Assembly: GCF_014649495.1 (NCBI RefSeq)
Contig: NZ_BMTD01000005.1
Span: 186,001 to 250,000, forward strand
From: Streptomyces filipinensis
GTDB taxonomy: Bacteria > Actinomycetota > Actinomycetes > Streptomycetales > Streptomycetaceae
Direction of reading: 5' to 3'
Length of the DNA stretch: 64,000 nucleotides
Below the pieces are notes generated by a model that was given only the letters and a program-made list of their open reading frames with translations, was not told where the DNA came from and made no database searches. Position 1 is the first letter of the stretch, and each line of letters starts with the position of its first letter. The position numbers and the translations under genes were made by a program. Of this stretch, positions 7,694 through 16,368 are shown piece by piece.

Positions 7694-10021
7694 GTGGGCG
7701 ATTCTGGAGGAGTGGGTCGAGTCCCGGTCCGCCGGATTCCGCCGGACTACGCCGCTTCGGGCCGCCGGGCGGTACGCGTGACGCTGGTCGCCGCGGCCGG
7801 CTTCTACCTTTTCCGCTACGGCTTCGATCGTCCCGTGGCGGCCACGTACGCCCTGTTCGCCACCGTGGCCCTGGGCGGACTCGCCAAGATCCCGGGCACC
7901 GGCCGGCAGCGAGCGGCGACCATGCTGCGGCTGCTTCCGGTGTGCTGGCTGCTGGTCGTCGTCGGCACCTTCCTCTCGGTGCGGACCTGGAGCGCCGTCG
8001 CGGGCATGCTGGCGGTCGGCTTCGCGCTGGCCTTCGCCGCCGTGGGCGGCCCGCGCCCGGCAGGGGCGGCGCCGGGCCTGCAACTCCTCTACATCCTCCC
8101 GTCGTTCCCGCCGTACGCCCCCGACACCCTCGGCGAGCGCCTCATCGGCACCACCACCGGACTGGCCCTCCTCATCGCCGCCGAGGCACTCGTCTTCCCC
8201 GAACCCAGCCCGCCGTCCTACCGGGAGCGGGCCACCCACGCCGCGCACACGGCCGCGCACTGCGCGACCCTCCTCGCCGCACCCCCGTACGCCCTGACCG
8301 ACCCGGACATCCGGACAGCCTGGGACACCGGCCGGTCGCTGCGGTCCCTGACCGTGCCGGAGGCGGAACGCCCGACTGGACCAGGGGTGCGCGACCGCGC
8401 CCTCGCCCACACCGGCCTGGCCACGCGCACCCTGCTCAGCCGCCTGGCGCAACTGCCCGCCGCACCGGACGGGCATCCGGGTCCCGAGGTCACCGCCGTA
8501 CTGCGGGCCGTGGCACGGCTGGCCACGGCGACCGCGTCCTGCCTGGCCACCGGGCGGTCGCCGGAGGCAGCGTACGAGGACCTGCGCAAGGCACGCGCAC
8601 GCCTGTCCGCGGTGTCCGCGGGCCCGGTCGCGGCCGGGGACCCGGCCGCCACCGGAGATTGCGCACCGGGCGGCTCGGCCGCCACCGGGAGCATCGTGCC
8701 CGCGGCCCCGGACCCCACCGGGACCGACGTGCCCGCGGCCCCGGATCCCCCTGGTCGTTCCGCGGCCGCGGCCGCTCGCACGCCGGACTTCCCGCCCGCC
8801 GTGCTGCGCCGGCACGCCGCCGCTCTGGAGATCGCCGACGCCGCGCTCGCCATGGCCACGGCGGCCGACCTGGCGGTGCACGGCAGACACGCCGCGGTGC
8901 GGATCACGCCAGGACGCTTCTGGTACGCCAGGGCCCGGGCGCCGATGCTGTGGTGGCACCGGGTGCGCGGCCACGCGGGACGCCGGTCGGTGTTCTTCCA
9001 GAACGCGGTCCGCATCGCCCTCGCCCTGACCGCCGCCCGGCTCGTGGCGGGGGTGGACACGCTGCCCCACGGATTCTGGGCCACGCTCGCCACCCTCACC
9101 CTCACCCGTACCACCATGGACGAGACCTGGCACACCATCCGTCGGGCACTCACCGGCACCCTGGCGGGAGCCCTCGTCACCGCCGGGCTGCTGAGCCTGG
9201 CCGGACCCCACACCTCCGTCTACGCCGTCGTACTGCCCCTGTGGATGCTGTTCGCCTTCACGGTGGGGCCGGTCAAGGGCGTCGGCTGGGCGCAGGGCCT
9301 GTTCACCGTGCTCGTGGCCCTGGTCTTCGCCCAGCTGGCCCCGCCGACGTGGCGACTGGCGGAGGTGCGGATGCTGGACGTCCTGGTCGGCAGCGCGATC
9401 GGCGCCGTCTTCGGGCTGCTGGCCTGGCCGCGCGGCGCCCACGACGAGCTGCGCCACGCGGCGGCGGAACTACTGCGCCGGGCGGCCGAGATCGTGGTGG
9501 CGACCGGAGCCTGCGTGGCGGGCGGCGGCGTGGTGGTCGTCTCCTCGGGAGGGCCCGGTCACCGGTCGCTGCAGCGCGCGGTCATCCTCGCCGAGTCCGC
9601 GTACGCGCAGTTCCAGAGCGAGCCGACGCCCTTCGGCGGCCCGGCGCGCCGGGCCGGGCCGCGCTCCGTGGACTGGCAGGCCACACTGATGGCCGGTCAC
9701 CACACCCTGTGGGGCTCCGACCGGCTGCTGACGCCGCCGCTCACGGGGCTGGGTACCGCTGCGGCCGAGTCCGTCAACGGCCTGGGAGAGCGGGTGGCCG
9801 GGCGGATGCTGCTGGTCTCGGCGGCACTGGACCCCGGAGCGGACACCCCGACCGGGCAGATCCCGCTGGTCGATCCGGCCATCCAGGGGACCCTCCCCGA
9901 GCCGCCGGGCGCGCCGCGCCTGTACTACGCGACCGTGTCGTGGCTGGACTCGCTGATGACCGACCTGCGCCGGATCCCCCGGGGCAGTCCCGAGGCCGGG
10001 CCGGACCCCCGGGCACCGTGA
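7694..10021 (+). CDS. FUSC family inner-membrane protein
   Basis: A 775-residue protein with two blocks of about six hydrophobic helices (roughly residues 25-160 and 435-580) separated and followed by soluble regions, the layout of fusaric-acid-resistance/aromatic-acid exporter (FUSC/YccS-like) proteins. The first block contains RPVAATYALFATVALG. The second contains DTLPHGFWATLATLTLTRT, the FUSC repeat core. A Pro/Ala/Thr/Gly linker near residues 310-360 repeats AAPDPTGTDVPAAPDPPG. The start is uncertain: GTG 7694 gives the longest form and GTG 7712 is next. The substrate is unknown. Confidence 0.8.
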   Translation: MGDSGGVGRVPVRRIPPDYAASGRRAVRVTLVAAAGFYLFRYGFDRPVAATYALFATVALGGLAKIPGTGRQRAATMLRLLPVCWLLVVVGTFLSVRTWSAVAGMLAVGFALAFAAVGGPRPAGAAPGLQLLYILPSFPPYAPDTLGERLIGTTTGLALLIAAEALVFPEPSPPSYRERATHAAHTAAHCATLLAAPPYALTDPDIRTAWDTGRSLRSLTVPEAERPTGPGVRDRALAHTGLATRTLLSRLAQLPAAPDGHPGPEVTAVLRAVARLATATASCLATGRSPEAAYEDLRKARARLSAVSAGPVAAGDPAATGDCAPGGSAATGSIVPAAPDPTGTDVPAAPDPPGRSAAAAARTPDFPPAVLRRHAAALEIADAALAMATAADLAVHGRHAAVRITPGRFWYARARAPMLWWHRVRGHAGRRSVFFQNAVRIALALTAARLVAGVDTLPHGFWATLATLTLTRTTMDETWHTIRRALTGTLAGALVTAGLLSLAGPHTSVYAVVLPLWMLFAFTVGPVKGVGWAQGLFTVLVALVFAQLAPPTWRLAEVRMLDVLVGSAIGAVFGLLAWPRGAHDELRHAAAELLRRAAEIVVATGACVAGGGVVVVSSGGPGHRSLQRAVILAESAYAQFQSEPTPFGGPARRAGPRSVDWQATLMAGHHTLWGSDRLLTPPLTGLGTAAAESVNGLGERVAGRMLLVSAALDPGADTPTGQIPLVDPAIQGTLPEPPGAPRLYYATVSWLDSLMTDLRRIPRGSPEAGPDPRAP

Positions 10022-10141
10022 ACCGCACCATGCCGCAGGTGAGGCGGGACGGCGCCGGGTCGTGCCCGCAGCCGGCACCGTCTCACCGACAGCCGATGCG
10101 GGACCGTTTGGTGCGAGCTGCGGAAGGGGACCCGGAGCCAC

Positions 10142-10642
10142 ATGTTCCGAAGCATCGGGCGTGGCTGCGCAGCCGGGGCCGCGGGGACCACCGCGTTGAA
10201 CGCCGTGGCCTATCTGGACATGGCACTGCGCGGCCGGCCTTCGAGCAGCGCTCCCGAAGCCGTCGTGGACAAGGTCACCACCGTAGCGGGACACCCGCTC
10301 CCGGAGGGTGAGGGGCGGGGCAACCGGCTGTCCGGACTGGGAGCCCTGGCCGGCATCGCCGTGGGAGTCGGCACGGGCGCCGTCGTCTCGCTGCTCCACC
10401 GTGCCGGTGTACGGCCGCCCGCGTGGCTGGGCGGCGCGCTGACCGGGGCCCTGGCGATGACGCTGGCCGACGCGCCGATCGCCCGCCTGGGCGTCAGTGA
10501 CCCGCGCACCTGGTCGGCCGTCGACTGGACCGCGGACGCGATCCCGCACCTGGCCTACGGCCTGGTCACCTACGGAGTCATCGCGTCTGCGCGAGGATGC
10601 GCCGGAGCCAGCGGGTGCGGGCGTCACGGGCGTCCTGGCTGA
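10142..10642 (+). CDS. conserved small membrane protein, unknown function
   Basis: A 166-residue protein with a glycine/alanine-rich N-terminal amphipathic stretch and two to three hydrophobic segments (near residues 62-85, 93-110 and 130-147). The start is ATG at 10142 behind GGAG. Its last 65 bases overlap the end of the convergent esterase gene, so the final ~20 residues (a Cys/Gly-rich tail) may be only read-through to a late stop. Such proteins are common in Streptomyces, but the family has no known function. The FUSC gene 120 bases upstream runs in the same direction. Confidence 0.6.
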   Translation: MFRSIGRGCAAGAAGTTALNAVAYLDMALRGRPSSSAPEAVVDKVTTVAGHPLPEGEGRGNRLSGLGALAGIAVGVGTGAVVSLLHRAGVRPPAWLGGALTGALAMTLADAPIARLGVSDPRTWSAVDWTADAIPHLAYGLVTYGVIASARGCAGASGCGRHGRPG

Positions 10643-11609
10643 GGGCCGCCTTCGGCGCGAAGGTGTCGAAGCCGTGGAAGGCGCCGGGCCACACGTGCAG
10701 TTCGGCCTGGCCTCCGGCCCGCCAGAGCGCCTGGGCGTAGGCGACGTCCTCGTCCCTCAGGGTCTCCGCCGACCCGACCTCGACATAGGCCGGGGGCAGC
10801 CCGGACAGATCCGTGGCACGGGCGGGAGCGGCGTAGGGCGGCAGGTCCGCGGCACCCCGACGCTCGCCCAGCGCCGCCTGCCACGCGGTCGCGTTGGAGG
10901 TGCGGTCCCAGGTGTCGACGCCGGCCATCTGGTGACTGGAGAACGTGTCGTTGCGGTCGTCGAGCATCGGGCACAGCAGCAGTTGCCCGATCGGCGCGGG
11001 TCCGCCCCGGTCACGGGTGAGCAGGGCGAGCGCCGCGGCGAGCCCGCCGCCGGCGCTCTTTCCCCCGACGACGACACGACCGGCGTCGAAGCCCCGTTCC
11101 GCCGCGTGCGCGGCCACCCGGACGAGTCCGGCGTAGCAGTCCTCCAGCGCTGCCGGGTACCGCGCCCCGGGCGCCAGCCGGTACTCGACGGAGACGACGG
11201 CCAGTTCCAGGGTGACAGCCCATTCACGCAGGAGCCGCGGCAGGACGGACCACGCGTTGCCGGTGACCAGTCCGCCGCCGTGCATGTAGTACAGCAGGGG
11301 GAGCGGTCCCGGGACCCCGGCGGGCCGCCCGCTGACGAGGGTGACGTCCGGACCGCCCGGCGGCCCCGGTACACGCAGTTCCTCCACCTCGAAACGGCCG
11401 CCGGCCCGCAGTTCCTGGAGCGTCGGCCTGGGCCGGGCCGCCGCGTCCTGCTTCCTCCGTTCCGCGAGGTTCTCCGGGGTGAACGGCGCCCGGGCCTCCT
11501 GTGTCAGACCGCCCAGCGCGACGGCCAGTTCGGGGTCGAACGGGGGCACGTCCCGGGCGGTCGAGGCAGGGCCGGGCCCAGGCGACGGCGTGTCATCCGT
11601 GAGGTCCAT
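10578..11609 (-). CDS. alpha/beta hydrolase, hormone-sensitive-lipase-type esterase
   Basis: A 343-residue cytoplasmic esterase of the HSL (family IV) type. It has the oxyanion motif HGGG (YMHGGGLVTGN), the nucleophile elbow GGKSAGGG, an acid residue in the DEDVAYAQ region, and the late histidine in GAFHGFDTF. The family normally has GDSAGG at the elbow; here Lys replaces Asp before the serine. An N-terminal cap region of about 80 residues precedes the core, as usual. Start ATG at 11609. It likely hydrolyses short-chain esters; the physiological substrate is unknown. Confidence 0.88.
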   Translation of the reverse strand: MDLTDDTPSPGPGPASTARDVPPFDPELAVALGGLTQEARAPFTPENLAERRKQDAAARPRPTLQELRAGGRFEVEELRVPGPPGGPDVTLVSGRPAGVPGPLPLLYYMHGGGLVTGNAWSVLPRLLREWAVTLELAVVSVEYRLAPGARYPAALEDCYAGLVRVAAHAAERGFDAGRVVVGGKSAGGGLAAALALLTRDRGGPAPIGQLLLCPMLDDRNDTFSSHQMAGVDTWDRTSNATAWQAALGERRGAADLPPYAAPARATDLSGLPPAYVEVGSAETLRDEDVAYAQALWRAGGQAELHVWPGAFHGFDTFAPKAALSQDARDARTRWLRRILAQTR

Positions 11610-11872
11610 ACGGCGTAGTCAACCACCCGCGGCCCACGCGTCACGGGGCACAGGCCGCGAGCGGACCGGCCCCGGCTCGTCCGCGTTCCCGTGGCCGCCG
11701 TGGGCGCTGCCGGCTCCGGTGGAATGAGCCAAGTGGCGGTCGCCGCACGCCCGGTGCCCCTACGCGATCCGACCGGTCCGGGTGAGCGGCCCCCTGTCGC
11801 TCGTCTCCTGTGGCCTTGGCCGGAAGCCGTCGGGGCTGGTAGGCATGGCCTGTGCGATTCGAGAGTGTTCCC

Positions 11873-12436
11873 ATGCCGGCGGCGGTCGAGGCACGCCCCC
11901 GTGACATTCGTGGGTATCCGGTGCCGGCGATCACTCCCTGGGAAGGGGAGGAGCCACAGTTCGCGCTGACCGACTACGAACGCAGTGCGGTATGCGCGCG
12001 GCAGCGTCTGTGCTCGGTGTGCAACCAGGGGATGCCCCAGGGCCCGGTGTGGCGTGTGGTGGGCGCCGCGGAGAGCGCGGCGATCGGCGAGGCGCTGGCC
12101 GCCGGGCGGCCCTACCGCAATCTGGAGCCGACCCTCGAAGGACCGGGGCACCGGGCGTGCATGCTGTACGCCTCGATGGTGTGCCCCTATCTGGCCCGGC
12201 CCAACGCCCGGCGCGGTACGTCGGCGACGGAGCCGGACGAGATGACCTCACATGTGGTGCGGGGCGCCGTCCGGGGCGCCATGGGCGCGGTGGTGGGGTT
12301 CGGCGAGTACGAGTACGCCGTCACCGGCAGCCGGGTGCTCTTCCGCTTCCTCGACGTCGTCGAGTTCCTGCCGCACGACACGTCCGACGCGCACCTGGAC
12401 GAACTGCGGGCCGAACTCGCCCGGACCGCGAAGTGA
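11873..12436 (+). CDS. conserved hypothetical protein with CxxC cysteine pair
   Basis: About 187 residues with no recognised family. The central part carries CSVC at the head and later single cysteines in GHRACMLYASMVCPYLARP. These four could form a structural zinc or iron site. It also contains the strand-rich tail GFGEYEYAVTGSRVLFRFLDVVEF. Two starts are possible: ATG 11873, behind a weak GAGAG, or GTG 11852. The unusual cysteine spacing and lack of a signal peptide suggest a cytoplasmic redox or metal-binding role, but this is only inference. Confidence 0.6.
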   Translation: MPAAVEARPRDIRGYPVPAITPWEGEEPQFALTDYERSAVCARQRLCSVCNQGMPQGPVWRVVGAAESAAIGEALAAGRPYRNLEPTLEGPGHRACMLYASMVCPYLARPNARRGTSATEPDEMTSHVVRGAVRGAMGAVVGFGEYEYAVTGSRVLFRFLDVVEFLPHDTSDAHLDELRAELARTAK

Positions 12437-12485
12437 CCCGCACCTCGCGTCCCGGACGCGTCCGGCCCGTCCCGTCCGTCCTAGG

Positions 12486-13394
12486 TCAGGGGCGGTACGC
12501 CGCCAGTCCGACCGCCGAGGTGACCTTGGTCGGGTGACCCGTGCCGTCGGCCGGCAGCGTCACCGTGCCGGAGGGGGTGCGCACCGTGAGGGTCCTGCCG
12601 TCGGGCGACCAGGCCGGCTCGGTGTAGTCGGTCGTGGCGTGCGGCGTGAGGTCCTTGATGTGGTTGCCGTGCATGAAGTCCTCGACGAGAACGTGGTCGT
12701 GGCCGGCGACCGAGCGCACGAAGACGATCTCCTCCTCGTTCGGGGAGAGCGCCGGCTGGGAGCCCTTGGTGAGCTTGCTGCCCTGCTGGCGGAGGTAGTC
12801 GTCGCGGATGTAGACGTCGCCGGTGTGGTCGTTGGCGTACACCGAGGTGCCGTAGTGTCCGGCCGCGTTCGGCCAGACGTTGCCGGTCTGCGGAAGCGTG
12901 CTGTCCGGACCGGGCTCGCCGTACAGGGACAGCGTCTTGGGCGTGCCGTGGACGGCCTTGGCGGAGATGACCTTCAGCCGGGAGACACCGTTCGCGCGCG
13001 CCGCGAAGATGAGGTTGTCCTTGGCGGGGATGTTGTTCTGGGTGTCCTTCGCGGTCACCTGCCACGTCGGGTGCGACCAGTTCTGGCTTCCGGGGTTCTT
13101 GGCGACGACGACGCGCCCGCTGCCGTCGGGGTTGGCGATGTCCAGATTGCCGGAGCCGTCGATGAAGGCGGCCTTGGCGCCGTTCGGGGACCAGGCGAGG
13201 TCCCGGACGGGTACCCCGAAGTTCACCTTGTGGCCGCCGATCAGCACGTCCTTCGTGCCGTTGCTGATGGTCAGGGTCCCGTGCGAGGCGCTGGTGGCGG
13301 CCGAGGCGGCGCCCGAGGCGCCCAGCAGCGCGGAGCCGGTGACGGCCGCGGCCACGGCGATCGCGGCGGCCATGGTGCGGGTACGGGTGGTCAT
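12486..13394 (-). CDS. secreted TolB-like beta-propeller protein
   Basis: A 302-residue exported protein. The start at 13394 is chosen because it gives a clean Sec signal peptide (MTTRTRTMAAAIAVAAAV, ending near ASAAT) behind GGGGGAA. The longer frame upstream adds a non-signal Arg-rich stretch. The mature part repeats WSPNG, LSPNEEEIVFV and WSPDGRTLTV, the WD40-like/PD40 blades of TolB-type propellers. It probably binds a protein or sugar outside the cell. The neighbour upstream is a divergent gene for another secreted protein, 278 bases away. Function unknown. Confidence 0.75.
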   Translation of the reverse strand: MTTRTRTMAAAIAVAAAVTGSALLGASGAASAATSASHGTLTISNGTKDVLIGGHKVNFGVPVRDLAWSPNGAKAAFIDGSGNLDIANPDGSGRVVVAKNPGSQNWSHPTWQVTAKDTQNNIPAKDNLIFAARANGVSRLKVISAKAVHGTPKTLSLYGEPGPDSTLPQTGNVWPNAAGHYGTSVYANDHTGDVYIRDDYLRQQGSKLTKGSQPALSPNEEEIVFVRSVAGHDHVLVEDFMHGNHIKDLTPHATTDYTEPAWSPDGRTLTVRTPSGTVTLPADGTGHPTKVTSAVGLAAYRP

Positions 13395-13672
13395 GGCGGA
13401 ATTCCCCCAGGAACGTCGACAGGTCAGGTCGTTGGGCGCAGCTACGCCAGAGCCGCTCCGGCCTCGTCCTGGTCGCTGAAGACCACGACCGCCTGCCGCT
13501 CTGCTCGAAACCGAGCCTGACAGGCCGGGTTCCCCGAATTGTCCGTTCAGTGTCACAGGGGCGTAACACGGTGAGGGACGATGCCGGTGGTGAGCGCGGA
13601 GTGTACAGGGGCTAGGGTCCCCCTGATCACGCGGTCCGTGCGCGTGAACCTCCTTCCGACCAAAGGACGTTG

Positions 13673-15082
13673 ATGAGACGAAGATCCCTCACCGGTACGG
13701 CCGCGGTGTTCATGTCCGCCGCGGGCCTGGCCGCGGCACTGCTGGGCGCAGGCCCGGCCGGCGCCGTCACCGGCCGGCCGGTGATCACCCTCGACGCCCC
13801 CGCGCCGGTCGCCCTGCCGGCTGCGCCCGCCACGGCGGACGTGCACCTGGAGTTCCAGACCAAGGCCAGGAACCTGCAGGCGGACGACACCACCCTGACC
13901 GTGGACGCCCGGGGCCTGTCGAAGATCGCCAAGGTGACGTTCTCGGACAACTGCACGGCCAAGGGCCTGGTGGCCACCTGCTCGGAGATGTTCGAGACCG
14001 ACTCCTCTCCCACCACGCACATGGGTGCCATGACCGGGCTGACCCTGACCCCGCTCAAGGGTGCCGCGCTCGGTGCGGCGGGAACGTACAAGGTCACCGG
14101 GCGCTCCGCGCACGCGGAGATCGTGGGAGGCACGGGCAGGGTCGAGGTGGGAGGTCCCTCCTTCGGCCTCGACAGCCTCACCGACCACGCCGACCTGAAG
14201 GTCGGCAGCACGGTGTCCGAACCGGTCCGGTTCAGCAACGTGGGCAACCGTCCCGCCAAGGGAGTCCAGACGGTCCTGGCCGCCTCGCCCGGTCTCGACT
14301 TCGCCGACCACTACGCCAACTGCAAGTACGGGTCCAACGGCACCATCCGCTTCGCGGAGTGCTATCCCAAGGGCGCGATCGGCATCGGAGAGACGGCCGC
14401 CCTGGCCGCACCGGTGCGCCTGCGCGTGAACTCCGCCGCGCTGTACACGTACCTCGACACGCTCACCGCGCCCCTCGGCCAGCCGGGCTGGCCGGACGGT
14501 CAGGGCATCAGGTGGAGGTGGGGCACCGGCTCCACGCTCAAGCTGAAGGTGATCAAGGCGGGCCGACGCTCCTCGGCGCCGGCGGGCTCCGTCTCGCTGC
14601 CGCAGTCGGGCAAGGTCACCGACTACCGGATCGCCTCCCTCCGGGCCCGCAACACGGCGGACTTCGGGGTCACCGGCGCCAGTGCGCGGGCGGGGCAGGG
14701 CAAGAACGCGACCTTCGCCTTCCAGCTGTCCGCCAATGGTCCGGCGACGCTGTACGACCGCAGCGGCGGTGACGGCGTGCCCACCGTCTGGGTGACGCTC
14801 CCGGCCGGCACCACCGCCGTCGGCCACTCGGCCGACTGCGCCCCATGGCAGGAGAACAATCCGACGGCCGAGGCCCACGGTCCCTACGTCTGCGGCCCGT
14901 CGAGCATCGTCCTGCCCAAGGGGAAGACCGCCAGGTTCAGCTTGACGCTCCGGGTCGACGAGGTGGCCGCCCATGCCAGGGGAGGCGTCCAGCTGGTCTG
15001 GGGCCCGGATCCGTCCCACTCCCGCCGGCCGGCCTTCGACCCGAACAGCCGCAACGACTCCGCAGCCCTCACGCTGAACTGA
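13673..15082 (+). CDS. secreted protein, unknown function
   Basis: A 469-residue exported protein. ATG 13673, spaced behind AAAGGACG, starts a signal peptide rich in Ala/Gly with cleavage likely after GPAGAVT. A TTG one codon earlier is an alternative. The mature part is beta-rich, Gly/Thr/Ser-heavy, with several DUF11-like or Ig-like stretches such as SEPVRFSNVGNRPAKGVQ and TARFSLTLRVDE. Paired cysteines (CTAKGLVATC, CKYGSNGTIRFAEC, CAPWQ...YVC) suggest disulfides. It could be a surface or cell-wall-associated protein. No catalytic motif was recognised. Confidence 0.7.
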   Translation: MRRRSLTGTAAVFMSAAGLAAALLGAGPAGAVTGRPVITLDAPAPVALPAAPATADVHLEFQTKARNLQADDTTLTVDARGLSKIAKVTFSDNCTAKGLVATCSEMFETDSSPTTHMGAMTGLTLTPLKGAALGAAGTYKVTGRSAHAEIVGGTGRVEVGGPSFGLDSLTDHADLKVGSTVSEPVRFSNVGNRPAKGVQTVLAASPGLDFADHYANCKYGSNGTIRFAECYPKGAIGIGETAALAAPVRLRVNSAALYTYLDTLTAPLGQPGWPDGQGIRWRWGTGSTLKLKVIKAGRRSSAPAGSVSLPQSGKVTDYRIASLRARNTADFGVTGASARAGQGKNATFAFQLSANGPATLYDRSGGDGVPTVWVTLPAGTTAVGHSADCAPWQENNPTAEAHGPYVCGPSSIVLPKGKTARFSLTLRVDEVAAHARGGVQLVWGPDPSHSRRPAFDPNSRNDSAALTLN

Positions 15083-15110
15083 GACGCGGCCGCCGGCACG
15101 GCGAAACGAA

Positions 15111-15137
15111 CGGGGTCGCCCACGTCCGGCGACCCCG
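15111..15137. terminator. hairpin terminator between convergent genes
   Basis: A perfect 10-base stem (CGGGGTCGCC and its complement) with a 7-base loop lies 29 bases after the stop of the secreted-protein gene. On the far side the next gene is convergent. There is no T-run, as is common for Streptomyces hairpins. Bases 15138-15297 hold no supported gene. Confidence 0.7.
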
Positions 15138-15297
15138 CTTCGGCGCGGCGACGAGTTCTGCCGGCCCCGGCGGACTCTGGGAGTCCCCTCGATGAGCTGC
15201 CGACCGCTTCCACCTCGATGTCGTGCCCAGCCCGAGCGGTGTGACCCACCACCTGTTCTGGCGCGAGTGACACGCGGGTGAACGTTCCTCGCGGATG

Positions 15298-16167
15298 TCA
15301 GGCGCGTACGCGGCCGAGGAAGTCGCGGATGTGCCCGGCGATGACCCCGAGGTGGCTCTCCAGGGCGAAGTGTCCGGAGTCGAGGAGATGGATCTCGGCG
15401 CCGGGCAGGTCCTGGCTGAACGCCTTGGCACCCTCCGGGCCGAAGATCTCGTCGTTCGCGCCCCAGACCGCCAGCAACGGGACTTGCGAATCGCGGAAGT
15501 ACTGGTGGACCCGGGGGTAGAGGTCCACGTTGGTGGGGTAGTCGCGGAAGAGCTTGAGCTGGATCTCGTCGTTTCCGGGGCGGTCCAGCAGCGCCTGGTC
15601 GTGGACCCAGTTGTCGGGGCTGACCAGGCTGGGGTCGGCGACTCCGGTCACGTACTGCCATCGGGTGGCCTCAAGGGTCAGGGCATCCCGCATGGGGCCC
15701 TCGGTGTCCGGTCCCGGGGCGTCGGTGTAGGCGAAGACGCCGTCCCAGAAGGGCCTGACGAAGCCCTCCTCGTAGGCGTTGCCGTTCTGCGTGATGATCG
15801 CGGTGATGCGGTCGGGGTCCTGGAGCGCGAGTCGCCAGCCGACGGGAGCGCCGTAGTCGTGCACGTACATCGCGAACCGGTCGACGCCCAGATGACGCAG
15901 CAGGCCGGCGGTGACCTCGGTGAGGGCGTCGAAGGTGTACGGGAAGTCCTGCGGGGCCGGCATCGCGGACTGTCCGAAGCCGATGAGGTCGGGGGCGATC
16001 ACGTGGTAGCGGTCGGCGAGCGCCGGGATCAGGTGGCGGAACATGTGCGAGCTGGTCGGGAAGCCGTGCAGGAGGACCACGGCGGGTGCCGTCGGGTCGC
16101 CGGCCTCCCGGTAGAAGACGTCGAGACCGCTGACGGTGGCCGTGCGGTGGTGGACTGCGGGAGCCAT
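15298..16167 (-). CDS. alpha/beta hydrolase, haloalkane dehalogenase/epoxide hydrolase-like
   Basis: A 289-residue hydrolase of the dehalogenase/epoxide-hydrolase group. It has the oxyanion motif HGFP, PDLIGFGQS, and an aspartate rather than serine nucleophile: VHDYGAP, Asp104. This is followed by WGANDEIFG for the acid region and the catalytic His in LDSGHFALE. The ATG at 16167 sits behind AGGTTATAGAC; the nine-codon longer form is less likely. Substrate unknown. A pair of related repeats upstream (16190-16260) suggests it is regulated by a ligand-responsive repressor whose gene is not adjacent. Confidence 0.85.
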   Translation of the reverse strand: MAPAVHHRTATVSGLDVFYREAGDPTAPAVVLLHGFPTSSHMFRHLIPALADRYHVIAPDLIGFGQSAMPAPQDFPYTFDALTEVTAGLLRHLGVDRFAMYVHDYGAPVGWRLALQDPDRITAIITQNGNAYEEGFVRPFWDGVFAYTDAPGPDTEGPMRDALTLEATRWQYVTGVADPSLVSPDNWVHDQALLDRPGNDEIQLKLFRDYPTNVDLYPRVHQYFRDSQVPLLAVWGANDEIFGPEGAKAFSQDLPGAEIHLLDSGHFALESHLGVIAGHIRDFLGRVRA

Positions 16168-16189
16168 GTCTATAACCTCTATAGCGACT

Positions 16190-16260
16190 TTCACCGGTTA
16201 CGTACTCCAGTCGAGCACTCCCTGTCTAACCTGTCAAGGTGACTTCACTGGTTACGTGAA
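16190..16260. promoter_or_regulatory. two GGTTACGT operator-like repeats upstream of the hydrolase
   Basis: Copy one, TTCACCGGTTACGTA at 16190-16204, and copy two, TTCACTGGTTACGTGAA at 16244-16260, lie 54 bases apart in the leader of the leftward hydrolase gene. The second is an inverted repeat (TTCAC, 7-base spacer, GTGAA). Between them is TCTAACCTGTCAAG, which on the minus strand supplies a TTGACA -35 box with no convincing -10. The spacing near five helical turns fits cooperative repression. Confidence 0.45.
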
Positions 16261-16368
16261 ATCGGGGCGGCACCGGCACGAGAACCGGGCGTCCCGCGGT
16301 CGCGGACCCTGCGTGCGGACTTGGGTACCGTGACGCGAACCGATGCCCCGCCGGAAGGTGATCCGCCG

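Noticed and set aside
6617..9457. Very long open frame on the minus strand opposite pxpC and the FUSC gene
   Set aside because: It has no conserved motifs, is rich in Gly/Arg/Gln as expected from the antisense of GC-rich genes, and overlaps two strongly supported genes.
7660..10311. Long plus-strand frame overlapping the FUSC gene
   Set aside because: Low-complexity Pro/Arg/His protein in another register of the FUSC gene; the FUSC frame has clear membrane segments and family motifs.
12452..12465. Perfect palindrome CCGGACGCGTCCGG between convergent genes
   Set aside because: Might be a terminator stem but has almost no loop and is common by chance in this base composition.
15196..15270. 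Short frame ending in SPSGVTHHLFWRE
   Set aside because: Looks like a protein end but is only 25 codons after an in-frame stop; too short to assign.
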